Source: an uncultured delta proteobacterium (GTDB taxonomy: Bacteria; Myxococcota_A; UBA9160; JAFDET01). Taken from it: a DNA stretch of 64,000 bases. The notes under the pieces were generated by a model that worked only from the letters and a program-made list of their open reading frames with translations, searched no databases and was not told the origin of the DNA. The DNA lies in the NCBI GenBank assembly GCA_947259215.1, contig CAMYLJ010000014.1:19986-83985 (forward strand), read 5' to 3'. Below are positions 16,424 through 24,885 of this stretch, one piece after another; positions within the stretch are counted from its first letter, which is position 1; each line of letters begins with the position of its first letter. The translations under genes and the position numbers were made by a program.

Positions 16424-17314
16424 TCAGCCCACCCGCGCGAGACGTCCGAGCACGCGCTCGACGTGCGGGCGGTGGAGGTGGCCGAGGAGCGGTACCAGCG
16501 GGGTGGCCAGGCAGGCCGCCAGGAAGGTCGCCGCAACCAGTTCGAGCGGCACCTGGAAGATCTGGGACAGGACGTCGAAGTCCATCCAGTGGCCGCCGCC
16601 CTTGGCGCCGCCGTACTCCGCGCGCGCCACGGCGCTGGTCGTGAGCCGCCACGCGAAGCGCACGTCGTGGAGCACGATGTGAAGCCCGATCCAGGCGTAG
16701 AGGGGCCGCTCCGCCTGAAGCTTGCAGCCGCGCCCCGAGAGCGCCCGGTGCAGGAAGAAGGCGGCCAGGAAGAGCTCGCCCCCGTGGCCCAACGCCGTGA
16801 TCGCGACGTGATCTCCCCCGCTGGCGACGAGCAGCGCGTGGGCGACCGCGATCGCGAGCACCAGGCGCAGGCTCGTCCGGTTGTGGCGAAAGACCCAGGC
16901 GGCGCCGGCGAAGAGCGCGTAGATGCCGAAGAGGAGCGCCTTCGACGGATCGAGCGACAGCGTCACGCCGCCGCCGTACACGAAGTCGAAGGCCGGGACC
17001 GAGGGTCGTCCGAAGATCCAGCCCGCGGCGGCGTGCCCCAGCTCATGGGTCAGGACCACGAACATCCCCACCAGCACCCCGAGCAGCGGCACCACCTGGC
17101 TCGCCACGGCCAGCGCGCCCCCGATCCCGAGTGCGCGCCAGCCAGCGGCGTCGATGGGTGTGCGCTCCGGCCCGGTCGCCTCCAACTCCGGCTCGGGCTC
17201 TGCCTGCGGCGGCTCGCGTCGTGCGGGGTGCAGCCGGGCGAAGATCACGCCGCAGCGCCCGCACTCGACGGCGTCGGGCCGGACCTGGCTGTGGCCGCAG
17301 CGGGGACACTCCAC
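16424..17314 (-). CDS. Membrane metalloprotease-like protein with zinc ribbon (HELGH), 296 aa
   Basis: It starts at GTG 17314 with a zinc ribbon: ECPRCGHSQVRPDAVECGRCGV (two CxxC pairs). A linker rich in Pro and Glu leads to a membrane domain in which LTHELGHAAAGWIFG carries the HExxH zinc site found in M50-type site-2 proteases and relatives. Several more helices follow, including LLFGIYALFAGAAWVF. The usual M50 second motif is not obvious, so proteolysis is unproven. It stands alone; the pentahaem cytochrome is divergent. Confidence 0.7.
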   Translation of the reverse strand: MECPRCGHSQVRPDAVECGRCGVIFARLHPARREPPQAEPEPELEATGPERTPIDAAGWRALGIGGALAVASQVVPLLGVLVGMFVVLTHELGHAAAGWIFGRPSVPAFDFVYGGGVTLSLDPSKALLFGIYALFAGAAWVFRHNRTSLRLVLAIAVAHALLVASGGDHVAITALGHGGELFLAAFFLHRALSGRGCKLQAERPLYAWIGLHIVLHDVRFAWRLTTSAVARAEYGGAKGGGHWMDFDVLSQIFQVPLELVAATFLAACLATPLVPLLGHLHRPHVERVLGRLARVG

Positions 17315-17387
17315 GCAGGGCCTTTCGGCGGGGCGGAAGGCCCGGTTGAGGCGGCGGGCACCTGCCTGGCAGCTAGCCTCCTTCCGG

Positions 17388-18077
17388 ATGCGGCGGAACG
17401 GGCTCTCGATGCGGTTGCTGCTGCTGGCGGCGGCGGCGTGCGCGCTTCCGCTGGGCGCCGTCGCCTGGGGCGTGAGCGACCGCCTGGAGCAGCGCAACGA
17501 CTTCTGCAACGACTGCCATCTGCCGGGCGGCACGCCGCTCCACCTCGAGGTGCGCGAGGACTTCGACCGCGTGATCCCCGTGAGCCTGGCCGGCGTGCAT
17601 GGTCGCGGCTGGGTGGAGGAGCGCGAGGACTCCGCCTTCCGCTGCATCGACTGCCACGCGGGCTCGGGCGCGCTGGAGCGCACCCGGGTGAAGCTCCTCG
17701 CGGCCCGCGACGGCGTGCGTTACCTGGTCGGCTCGTTCGAGGAGCCGCACGGCATGCCCTTCGAGCTCTCCCCGCCCACCTGCCTGGGCTGCCACCCGAG
17801 CTTCCGTCACTCCGCGGCGCCGGGCTGGACCGTAGAGGCCTACCACGGTCGCGGTGCCCACGACGACGCGCCCGACGCCCCCCGCTGCGTCGCCTGCCAC
17901 GCCGTGCACGAGACCGACGGCGACGCCTTCGCGTACTTCATGGCCCGGGAGCGCGTGGACGCCCAGTGCCGCACGTGCCACGTGCAGGGCGGGGAGATGG
18001 AGGTGCCGTCGCTTTTGCAGGGTGCCGAGGCCGACCCGAAGCCGGTATTCTCGGGATCCCATGTCCGATTCCATTGA
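17388..18077 (+). CDS. Pentahaem c-type cytochrome (NapC/NirT-like), 229 aa
   Basis: A signal/anchor segment (residues 8-29, LLLLAAAACALPLGAVAWGV) precedes five CxxCH haem sites: CNDCH (40-44), CIDCH, CLGCH, CVACH and CRTCH. This is the layout of membrane-tethered NapC/NirT-type cytochromes, which take electrons from quinol and pass them to periplasmic reductases. The 3' end overlaps the following GrdB-like selenoprotein gene by 17 bases, so the two are translated from one transcript. The electron acceptor is not in view. Confidence 0.88.
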   Translation: MRRNGLSMRLLLLAAAACALPLGAVAWGVSDRLEQRNDFCNDCHLPGGTPLHLEVREDFDRVIPVSLAGVHGRGWVEEREDSAFRCIDCHAGSGALERTRVKLLAARDGVRYLVGSFEEPHGMPFELSPPTCLGCHPSFRHSAAPGWTVEAYHGRGAHDDAPDAPRCVACHAVHETDGDAFAYFMARERVDAQCRTCHVQGGEMEVPSLLQGAEADPKPVFSGSHVRFH

Positions 18078-18933
18078 ACCGCGACGCGTCGATCCCTGGC
18101 GCTTCGCTGGCGGCTTCCTCGAGAAGGTGCTCTCCGCCGCCATCCCGGCGCAGCCCGCCTGGAGCGAGATCCCCTGGACACCGGTGACGAAGCCACTGGC
18201 CGAGAGCCGGGTGGCGCTTCTCTCCACGGCGGGGATCTCCATGCGCGGCGACGCTCCCTTCGACATGGAGCTGGAGCGCCGGCGCCCAACCCGGGGCGAC
18301 CCGAGCTGGCGGCGCCTGCGGGCGGACGCCAGCGCGGCCGACGTGGAGGTGAACCACCTCCACATCGACACGGGCTACATCGAGCGCGACTTGAACGTGG
18401 CCCTGCCCGTGGACCGCCTCCGGGAGTTCGCGGCGGCCGGCGGGGTGGGCTCGCTCGCGCCCAGCCACTACTCGATCATGGGCTACCAGGGGAGCGACCC
18501 GTCCAGCCTGGTGGAGGAGAGCGCGCCGGCCATCGCCGAAGCGATGCGGAGCGAGGAGGTCGACCTGGCGCTCCTCGCCCCCGTCTGACCCGACTGCTGC
18601 CGGTCCGTGGGACTGGTCGCGCGCGTGATCGAGGCCGTGGGGATCCCGACGGTCACGCTGAACATGATCTGGGTCTACCAGAACCTGGTGGGGATGCCGC
18701 GCGTCGCGGCCATCGAGCACCCCTTCGGGCGTCCCTTCGGTGACGTGGGGGACGCGCACACCCAGACCGCCGTGCTGCGGGCGGCCCTGGGCGTGTTCAG
18801 CACCGCCCGCGAGCCGGGCCACGTGGAGCACCTTCCCTTCGTCTGGCACGAGGAGCCCGCCGAGACGAAATGGCACCCCGCCGAGCCCAGCCCGATCATC
18901 GCCATGATCAAGCAGCGGCGCAGGGAATCCTAG
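18061..18933 (+). CDS. GrdB-like glycine/sarcosine/betaine reductase family selenoprotein with in-frame UGA, 290 aa
   Basis: Two adjacent reading frames are one gene in the same phase, separated only by TGA at 18586-18588. Reading UGA as Sec gives DLALLAPV-U-PDCCRSVGLV, continuing ARVIEAVGIPTVTLNMIWVY. Sec would be residue 176 of 290 in a UxxC redox motif, where the family normally has Sec or Cys after the V-x-LLxxV strand. A hairpin with a GUG loop follows 11 bases after the UGA. The N-terminal part carries ESRVALLSTAGISMRGD and VNHLHIDTGYIERDLNVALP, standard for the family. It overlaps the cytochrome gene upstream. Substrate is unknown. Confidence 0.88.
18586..18617 (+). promoter_or_regulatory. 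Selenocysteine codon with bacterial SECIS-like hairpin
   Basis: UGA at 18586-18588 is followed 11 bases later by the stem CCGGTCC (18600-18606), the loop GTG (18607-18609) and GGACTGG (18610-18616): seven pairs including one G-U. A further G-U pair extends the stem. Distance to the loop (18 bases), short loop and G at its first position fit the general bacterial SECIS model for SelB binding. Confidence 0.75.
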
Positions 18934-18954
18934 CCGGGCAGCCGGCCCACTCGA

Positions 18955-19650
18955 TCAGGGCGGCTTGCCGACGGGCAGCAGGGCGAGCGGCTCGGTGCGC
19001 TCCGGGAGCCCGAGCACACGTGCGAGCTCCTCGTCGCGAAAGGCACCGACGATGGTGGTCCCGAGCCCGAGCGCCACGGCCTGCAGGTAGACGTTCTGCG
19101 CCGCGTGTCCCGCCTCCATGTGCACGTAGCGCGGCGCGCGTCTCCGGTACTTGCGCGCGGTTCGCTGGTAGACGCCCGCGAGCACAACGACGGCGGGCGC
19201 CTCGCCGACCCAGTCCTGATCGAGGGCGGCCCGGGCCACGCCCGTTCTCGCGTCACCCTCCTTCGTGAGCAGAAGGCGGTGCCGCCGCGGATCGTAGTGG
19301 TACACGCCCGGCCGGATTCCCGAGACGGCTCCGGCGACGAGGTAGACCTCGAGCGGGTACAACGCTCCGGCCGACGGGGCCGTCCGGTGGCCCTCCCGAT
19401 CCGTGATGCCCTGGGCCGCCCACAGGAGCTGGGATGTGGCCGCGAGCGGTAGCGGCTCGCGCGCGAACTCGCGCAGCGAGCGCCGCGCGGCGAGCGCGCG
19501 TTCGACCGCTACCTCGCCGTCGCGGCTGGGAGCGGGAAGCGCGACCTCGCCGTCCTCGCTGGCCATCGCGACTCCTCCCCGACACAGCGCCACGGCGAGG
19601 AAGAGCGCCGCCGCGCGGCCACACCTCAGGCGCGTGTGTCGAAGCGCCAT
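18955..19650 (-). CDS. SagB/ThcOx-type nitroreductase-family dehydrogenase, 231 aa
   Basis: A signal peptide (MALRHTRLRCGRAAALFLAV, then GVAMAS) precedes an FMN-dependent nitroreductase fold of the SagB type: RRSLREFAREPLPL, LLWAAQGITDREGHRTAPSA with AGALYPLEVYLVA, and AGHAAQNVYLQAVALGLGTT. SagB-type enzymes oxidise azolines in peptide natural products, but many homologues are stand-alone with unknown substrates. Its 5' end overlaps the upstream radical SAM gene by 25 bases, so the pair forms an operon. No precursor peptide was seen nearby. Confidence 0.85.
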   Translation of the reverse strand: MALRHTRLRCGRAAALFLAVALCRGGVAMASEDGEVALPAPSRDGEVAVERALAARRSLREFAREPLPLAATSQLLWAAQGITDREGHRTAPSAGALYPLEVYLVAGAVSGIRPGVYHYDPRRHRLLLTKEGDARTGVARAALDQDWVGEAPAVVVLAGVYQRTARKYRRRAPRYVHMEAGHAAQNVYLQAVALGLGTTIVGAFRDEELARVLGLPERTEPLALLPVGKPP

Positions 19651-20624
19651 AGCCCCGCCTCACGAGCCGCCGCGTAGGCGTCCTCCAGCTCGCGCCGGGT
19701 GGGCTTCCGGTCGATCCCGGCGTACTTCGGGCGCCCGTCTCGCGCGATCTGCCCGACCTCGTAGTCGGGGCGGTACTGACCCATGATGTTCAGAAACGTG
19801 TCCGGCGAGAGATCCTCCGCCAGCCAGCGGAAGATGGCCGCAGCCTCTTCGGTCTGGCCCGGCATCACCAGGTGCCGCACCAGGAGTCCCCGGCGGGCGA
19901 GACCGTCAACGTCGAAGCGCAGGTCGCCCACCTGGCGGTGCATCTCGCGGATCGCGGCCCGCGCTACCTCGGGATAGTTCTTGGCCTTGCACAGCCTGCG
20001 GGCGGTGTCGCGCTTCCAGAACTTGAAGTCGGGCATGTAGATGTCGACGAGGCCATCCAGCAGCCGCAGGGAGGACAGCGCGTCGAAGGCGCTGGTGTTG
20101 TACACGATCGGCACGCGCAGCCCGCGCGGGATCGCCACGGCGAGCGCCTCCACCACCTGGGGAACGACGTGCTCCGGCGTCACGAAGTTCAGGTTGTGGC
20201 AGCCCCGGGCCTGGAGCTCGAGGGCGATCTCCGCGATCGCTTCGGCGGACAGCTCCCGCCCGCGTTCGCGCTGGCTGATGTCCCAGTTCTGGCAGAACAC
20301 GCAGCGCAGGTTGCACATCCCGAAGAAGATCGTCCCGCTGCCGTTCCGGCCGCGCAGGCAGTCTTCCTCCCCGAAGTGCGGGAAGGCCGAGCTGACGATC
20401 GCATGCCGCCCCGTGTGGCAGACCCGCCGCTGGTCGGCCAGGCGGTCGATGCGGCAGTCGCGGGGGCACGCCTCGCAGCGCGCGAGCTCGGCGAGCCCGG
20501 CGCGGGCCCGGCCGGGAAGCTCGCCGCGCCGCCACGCCTCCAGGTACATGGGCTCGGATTCCCCGAGCAGGAAACGAGGGTCCGGCGGCGGTGCGCTTCG
20601 TGCGAGCGGCGTCATCCGGCTCAT
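19626..20624 (-). CDS. Radical SAM protein of the PflA-related type, 332 aa
   Basis: The radical SAM cluster motif CNLRCVFCQ (C-x3-C-x2-C) sits near residue 104, preceded by CEACPRDCRIDRL and RRVCHTG cysteines and by SGTIFFGM. The order matches the PflA-like family often annotated AmmeMemoRadiSam or YydG-like, which activate enzymes or modify proteins by S-adenosylmethionine radicals. The PDFKFW and QYRPDYEVG blocks later on are typical. The gene overlaps the downstream SagB-type gene, implying joint action. Product and partner are not known. Confidence 0.88.
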   Translation of the reverse strand: MSRMTPLARSAPPPDPRFLLGESEPMYLEAWRRGELPGRARAGLAELARCEACPRDCRIDRLADQRRVCHTGRHAIVSSAFPHFGEEDCLRGRNGSGTIFFGMCNLRCVFCQNWDISQRERGRELSAEAIAEIALELQARGCHNLNFVTPEHVVPQVVEALAVAIPRGLRVPIVYNTSAFDALSSLRLLDGLVDIYMPDFKFWKRDTARRLCKAKNYPEVARAAIREMHRQVGDLRFDVDGLARRGLLVRHLVMPGQTEEAAAIFRWLAEDLSPDTFLNIMGQYRPDYEVGQIARDGRPKYAGIDRKPTRRELEDAYAAAREAGLWRFDTRA

Positions 20625-20633
20625 GGATCCGGC

Positions 20634-21839
20634 CTAGCGACGATCTGCGCAGCGCACGGCCGCCCCGCCGAGGCGGGCGATCCGGGTGTCGCCGAAGGGC
20701 GTTCCGACGCCGCTGTTCACGGTGAGGGCCACGGCCAGCTGGCGCTGCGGGTCGGCCCAGGCCCCGGAGCCGCCGAAGCCGGAGTGGCCGAAGCCGCCGG
20801 GAACGCGGGCGCGCACGGCGAAGACGCGGTGGTAGCCGAGCCGCCAGCGCATCGAGATGGGGATGACGCGGCCCGCGCCGCGGTTCTGCTGCTCGGTGGC
20901 GCGGCGCAGGGTGTCGTAGGAGAGGAGCCGCACGCCGTCGAGCTCGCCTCCCTGGGCCAGGCAGGCGTAGAGCCGGGCGAGGGAGCGAGCCGTGAACATC
21001 CCGTTGGCGGCGGGGATCGACGCGGCCCGGAACTCCTCGGAGTTGAAGTCGAGATCTTCCATTCCCGGCGCCATCAGCGCGGCGATGCTCTCGCTCGGAT
21101 CGTAGTGGAAGCCGAGCCGCGACAGCCGCGCGCGCCAGCGCTCCGCCCGCTCGAGGATGCGCTGCGTGTTGCGGCGGCGCCGCTCGATGGGGCCGTTCAT
21201 CCCGCGCGCCATGAGCGTCGCGCAGCGATGCTGCTGGTCCGCCGGAACGCCGCAGTAGAGGCCCTCGAGCCCGAGGGGCCGGGCCAGCTCGCTCTCGAGC
21301 AGCTCCGGGAAGGGCTTGTTGTCCGCCACGCGCCGCACGATCTCGCCCACGAGCCAGCCATACGTGAGGGCGTGGTACCCGTGTGCCGTCCCGGGTGCGT
21401 GGCGCGGCTCGGCCGCCGCGATCCGCGACGTCACGTGGTCCCAGTCGAGCATCTCCCTCCCGTGCTCGACCATGTCCGAGATCGCGTAGAGACCCGCCTC
21501 GTGGCACAACACCTGCCGGACCGTGATGCGCTCCTTGCCCCCCTCTGCGAACTCGGGCCAGTACTCGGCCACCGGCGCGTCGTACTCGATGAGCCCCCGG
21601 TCCGCGTGCAGGTGCAGCAGCGTCGACACCACGCCCTTCGTGGTGGAGAAGGAGATGCTGAGCGTGTCCTCCTTCCAGGGCGTCCCCCGCGTATCGCTCG
21701 TTCCGCCCCAGATGTCGACGACCTTCTCGCCGCGGTGATAGACGCAGGCGGCCGCCCCGCCCGCGCCTCGCTTCGGCAGGATGCGACGCAGGGCGCGGGC
21801 GACCTCGGCGAAGTCGGGGTGGGTGCTGCCGTGGAGCAC
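20634..21839 (-). CDS. Serine hydrolase, class C beta-lactamase/EstB-type, 401 aa
   Basis: The catalytic SFSTTKG (SxxK) lies near residue 75, followed by the general base loop GYHALTYG and later HSGFGGSG, which occupies the KTG position. These mark the esterase/beta-lactamase family rather than a resistance enzyme. The GTG at 21839 is preferred because AGGAGG lies seven bases upstream and the family's typical N-terminus (HPDFAEVARALRRIL) follows; the open frame continues upstream without support. It is the first gene left of the lipoprotein, and its product has no signal peptide, so it is probably cytosolic. Confidence 0.86.
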   Translation of the reverse strand: MLHGSTHPDFAEVARALRRILPKRGAGGAAACVYHRGEKVVDIWGGTSDTRGTPWKEDTLSISFSTTKGVVSTLLHLHADRGLIEYDAPVAEYWPEFAEGGKERITVRQVLCHEAGLYAISDMVEHGREMLDWDHVTSRIAAAEPRHAPGTAHGYHALTYGWLVGEIVRRVADNKPFPELLESELARPLGLEGLYCGVPADQQHRCATLMARGMNGPIERRRRNTQRILERAERWRARLSRLGFHYDPSESIAALMAPGMEDLDFNSEEFRAASIPAANGMFTARSLARLYACLAQGGELDGVRLLSYDTLRRATEQQNRGAGRVIPISMRWRLGYHRVFAVRARVPGGFGHSGFGGSGAWADPQRQLAVALTVNSGVGTPFGDTRIARLGGAAVRCADRR

Positions 21840-22029
21840 GGGCGGACCTCCTTGGGAGTCGGGAGAACGTGCGGAGAGGATAGGGTGTTCGAGACCGCCC
21901 ATCCGGGCGTTCCATGATCCGCGCTCGGCGTCGCCCACGCCAGCCCGGTAGCGGCGAGAGGCGCTGGGCGCGAGCGCGATCGCCTGCGTCGGGGACGGAG
22001 CTGCGGCTCCGACGAGCGCGGCGGGCAGC

Positions 22030-22347
22030 CTAGAGGATCGGGTCGAGCGGATCGACCGGGTCGAGGGTCTCCCCAGGCGCCGGGAATCCTGGGCAGGTCC
22101 CGTCGCGATAGCCGGAGACGGCCTGGTCGCGGCAGGCCGTGCAGGCGTTCCTGTACTGGCGCCAGGTCGCGTGGCGTCGACCACACACGACCTTGGGCTT
22201 CTCGAAGCCGCAGTCGCCGGGCCGCGGGTTCTCGCAGGCCTGCAACGGGCCGGTCCAGCCCAGGTACTCCTCGCCGGGCGGAGCGTCTCCCGCGCAGGCG
22301 AGGGCGAGCCCTGCGAAGACGAGCGGGACGCAGGCGCTGCGGCTCAC
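22030..22347 (-). CDS. Lipoprotein with a Kazal-like cysteine-rich domain, 105 aa
   Basis: Starting at GTG 22347, with AGGGGAG seven bases upstream, the product has a short signal peptide ending LALACAGD, a lipobox. The mature part, about 85 residues, has eight cysteines; VVCGRRHATW, YRNACTAC and VSGYRDGTC reproduce the Kazal-type order C-G-x-TY-N-C-x-A-x-G-C. Kazal domains inhibit serine proteases. Disulfide bonding in the periplasm or surface display is expected. The inhibitor role is inferred from a pattern only. Confidence 0.65.
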   Translation of the reverse strand: MSRSACVPLVFAGLALACAGDAPPGEEYLGWTGPLQACENPRPGDCGFEKPKVVCGRRHATWRQYRNACTACRDQAVSGYRDGTCPGFPAPGETLDPVDPLDPIL

Positions 22348-22528
22348 GAACGGGCTCCCCTGGAGGATGACCCCCCGCTGGAAGCGTACAGGTAGTGCGC
22401 ACGCGCGTCTTCGGCACGCCAAGCGGGCGGGGACGGCAGATGTTCGCGCGCTGTGGAGTAGCCGGAGATTCCATGGTGCCACGTCGGCCTGGCGCAAACT
22501 GACGTGGTTGTTGAATAATCCTGCTTCG

Positions 22529-22601
22529 GGGCCCTTAGCTCAGTGGTTAGAGCAACCGGCTCATAACCGGATGGTCCCTGGTTCGAATCCAGGAGGGCCC
22601 A
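22529..22601 (+). tRNA. tRNA-Met (anticodon CAT)
   Basis: A 73-base cloverleaf: acceptor strands GGGCCCT and AGGGCCC pair fully, followed by discriminator A. The anticodon loop CTCATAA holds CAT, the D-loop has the conserved AGTGG and the T-arm reads CCTGGTTCGAATCCAGG. CCA is not encoded. The 3' half serves as the attachment site of a genomic island whose integrase gene overlaps it. Confidence 0.95.
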
Positions 22602-23842
22602 CCCGCAACGTCGCGACTCTTCTCGGCTTCGGTTGCGGAATCCTTGTCGGTGGCTTGTCGGTGGTCGCCCTCCGACGGCCGAAGCACCTCGAGCATCGCG
22701 TTGTCAGCGAGGCGCGCGTAGCGACGCGTCGACTCGACCGACGCGTGTCCGAGGAACCGCTGCAGGTGGCGCTCGGACACGCCGCGGCGGATCGCGTCCG
22801 TGGCCATGGAGTGCTTGGTGCCCTCGTAGAGCGAGATCGGCGGTAGGCTGGCTGCCTCGACCGCTTCCCGCCAGACGCGCTGCAGCGACTTGTGTGCCCA
22901 CATCCTACCGGTGCGCGGGTTCGGGAAGAGGGGCCTCTGCCGAAGGCGGTCCCGGGGATCCACGTAAGCCGCGAGCCAGCGCTGCAGGGCCTCGCTCGCG
23001 GGGAGGCGCTTCGCCTTGCCCGACTTCGTGCCGCGTACGGGAGCCCCGACGCTCTTCCCCTTCACGGCCTTGTCCACCGAGAGCCAGCCGTCGTGGTAGT
23101 CGGCCACTTGGAGCGCGCGGGCCTCGCCGGGCCGGAGCCCCAGGTGGGCCATGGCCAGGAAGACGCCGCGCTCTGGCTCCGGGATCTCCGCCAGGACGCG
23201 GTCCTGGGCGCCGATCGAGAGAATGTGCGGCTGGTGCTCGTCGGCCTTCGGGAGGGGCACCTCGGGCATCCTGGCGATGTCTCCCCGACGGTAGAGCCAC
23301 TTCAAGAAGGCCTGGAAGGCTGCGAGGTAGTTGCGACGGCTCTTCGGGCTGAGCCCCCGATCGCCGAGCCAGAGCGAGAAGTCCTCCAGCGTTCCGTAGC
23401 TGATCTCGTGGATGCTGAAGTCGTCGAAGAAGGCGAAGTAGCCCTCCGCGCCGGCCAGGCGCTCGAGCTCCGTCAGGTAGCGGGGCGAGAGCGATCCGGC
23501 GGCGGTCTCGCGCCGGCGAACCTCCAGCCAGCGCTCCAGTCGGGTGCGCACCAGGTTTGGTTTGGCCTGCACCGGCAGGTACTCCGCCAGCACCTCTTCG
23601 AGTGCGCGGCCGTCCGCAACCTTGCCGCGAATCTGCTCCAGGACGCGCCGCGACGTCGCCTCGTCGGCGAGCCGGATCCCGCGGTGGGACCACACCCGCC
23701 CGTACGGGCGGAAGTCGATGTAGTACGCCCAGCCCTTGGCGCGCTTCTCGCGGCGGATGCGACCCAGGTCTCCCACCAGCCCGAAGCGTACCGCAGCGCC
23801 GGCATGCTCCAGCGAGGCCAGAAGGCGCGCCGCGGAGGTCAT
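22547..23842 (-). CDS. Tyrosine recombinase/integrase of the tRNA-Met island, 431 aa
   Basis: A site-specific recombinase with an N-terminal SAM-like domain (about residues 60-200; LEDFSLWLGDRGLSPKSRRN is a core-binding motif) and a catalytic domain with LGLRPGEAR (Arg), TKSGKAKRLP (Lys), EGTKHSMATD in place of HxxRH, and ESTRRYARLADN with the nucleophile Tyr. The last 20 codons run into the tRNA on the opposite strand, giving the tail WIRTRDHPVMSRLL. The ATG at 23842 gives the family's usual start. This orientation toward the tRNA is typical for tRNA-integrating islands. Confidence 0.88.
   Translation of the reverse strand: MTSAARLLASLEHAGAAVRFGLVGDLGRIRREKRAKGWAYYIDFRPYGRVWSHRGIRLADEATSRRVLEQIRGKVADGRALEEVLAEYLPVQAKPNLVRTRLERWLEVRRRETAAGSLSPRYLTELERLAGAEGYFAFFDDFSIHEISYGTLEDFSLWLGDRGLSPKSRRNYLAAFQAFLKWLYRRGDIARMPEVPLPKADEHQPHILSIGAQDRVLAEIPEPERGVFLAMAHLGLRPGEARALQVADYHDGWLSVDKAVKGKSVGAPVRGTKSGKAKRLPASEALQRWLAAYVDPRDRLRQRPLFPNPRTGRMWAHKSLQRVWREAVEAASLPPISLYEGTKHSMATDAIRRGVSERHLQRFLGHASVESTRRYARLADNAMLEVLRPSEGDHRQATDKDSATEAEKSRDVAGGPSWIRTRDHPVMSRLL
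22572..22598 (+). repeat. Left attachment core (attL) in the tRNA-Met 3' end
   Basis: The 27 bases TGGTCCCTGGTTCGAATCCA followed by GGAGGGC occur again at 36768-36794. This copy lies in the T-arm and acceptor stem of the tRNA and within the integrase gene, as expected of a tRNA-integrated element's attachment site. Confidence 0.9.
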
Positions 23843-24591
23843 CCCCGAGCGCCCTGGTGGCGCCGTCTGGCAGCTCTCTTGCCCACAAGACCCCCTCGCC
23901 GGGGGGGTGCTGATGGAGAGAGCAAGAGCCGTGCCGTGGGTCCGCCGCGGTCGGCCCTGGCGCAAGTGCGCGTGCTGGCGAGGCTACGGATGAAGCGCCG
24001 CGGCAACCGTTGCGACCGCTGGCTCACTTGTGGCAGCCAGCCACGACCAGTGCGCGGCTGGTGCAGGCGGGTGGCGCCGATCGCGGCCGACGAGGTGGCG
24101 ATCGAGCCGCCGTCAACTGGCAGCGCAGGCTGTAAGGCGCGTGCATTCCATCTTGCGAAGGCGCGGCCAGGTCGGAGGGCTCGCCACCTCTCGCTCTGCA
24201 GCGCAGCGGCACGGTATACCCGCGCTCAAGGTGCCGCCGGTGTACCGACACGGCGCGGTCTGACTCCGGACCGGTGGGCGTTTCGAAGCCCGGAAGCGCG
24301 GGAAGTCGCGCAGGAGAGCCGCAGGAGATCGACGGCATGGAAGTGACCTGCACGCCTCGCGTCATGCCAAGAATTCATCAGCGATTCCGACCGTCTTCAG
24401 AAAAGTGTCCTGCAGTTATCTTGCATTCGCACTACTTCACAGGTCCCCCCGTGCACGCCGTTTCGAATGCCCTCTCTTCGTACCCTCGCGGTGCAGATGC
24501 AGCTGCCGTCGGCCGGCTGACCACACTCCTTACGTGGTGCGATCGAAGCGCCAAAGTTAGCCACGTATCGGCGTGAGAGTGACGTCTGCCA

Positions 24592-24616
24592 CGTGGGGGC
24601 CGGACCGGCCCCCACG
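24592..24616 (+). terminator. Strong hairpin followed by a T-run
   Basis: CGTGGGGGCCGG and its exact complement are separated by one A (24592-24616), then TTTTCT follows. This has the form of a rho-independent terminator on the plus strand, although with a one-base loop the tip must open. No gene ends directly before it. Confidence 0.6.
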
Positions 24617-24678
24617 TTTTCTCAACCGCCCACGAGATCGCGAGTTCCGGGAACGACTTAGCACGAGAATGGCCCCCG

Positions 24679-24768
24679 CTTATCTTGCCGTAGCGCCACC
24701 AACCTCGAGTGGGCTTCCTGGAGCACCGGATGGACGTCCGGGACAGCTGCGGGCTACGGCAAGATAAG
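24679..24768. repeat. 16-bp perfect inverted repeat with a 58-bp spacer
   Basis: CTTATCTTGCCGTAGC at 24679-24694 is the exact reverse complement of GCTACGGCAAGATAAG at 24753-24768. The repeat has no open reading frame and lies 118 bases before the IS91-type transposase fragment. It could be an insertion sequence end or a binding site. Confidence 0.6.
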
Positions 24769-24885
24769 AGTGACTGGGTTGTGCGCGAAGTCGCCGATCG
24801 TTCTGGGGTTTCGTCGAGTGATGGGCAATTGCACAACCTCGCACCAATATGATCAGATTGCCCCCGGCCCGACGGTGAGCGCGCC

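Larger units (their letters stand above)
23843..24885. other. Non-coding stretch of about 1 kb between integrase and IS91-type gene
   Basis: No convincing gene lies here. The region includes AT-richer sequence at about 24365-24440, a hairpin at 24592-24616 and a spaced inverted repeat at 24679-24768. It may contain the ends of the IS91-type element or remnants of deleted island genes. Confidence 0.5.

Noticed and set aside
18586..18588. TGA as a true stop making two genes at 18061-18588 and 18607-18933
   Set aside because: Both parts are in the same phase, together give one family protein, and the hairpin after the TGA fits Sec insertion.
22348..22497. An upstream extension of the Kazal-like lipoprotein
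   Set aside because: The signal peptide and ribosome binding site fit the GTG at 22347; the extension is Arg-rich and implausible.
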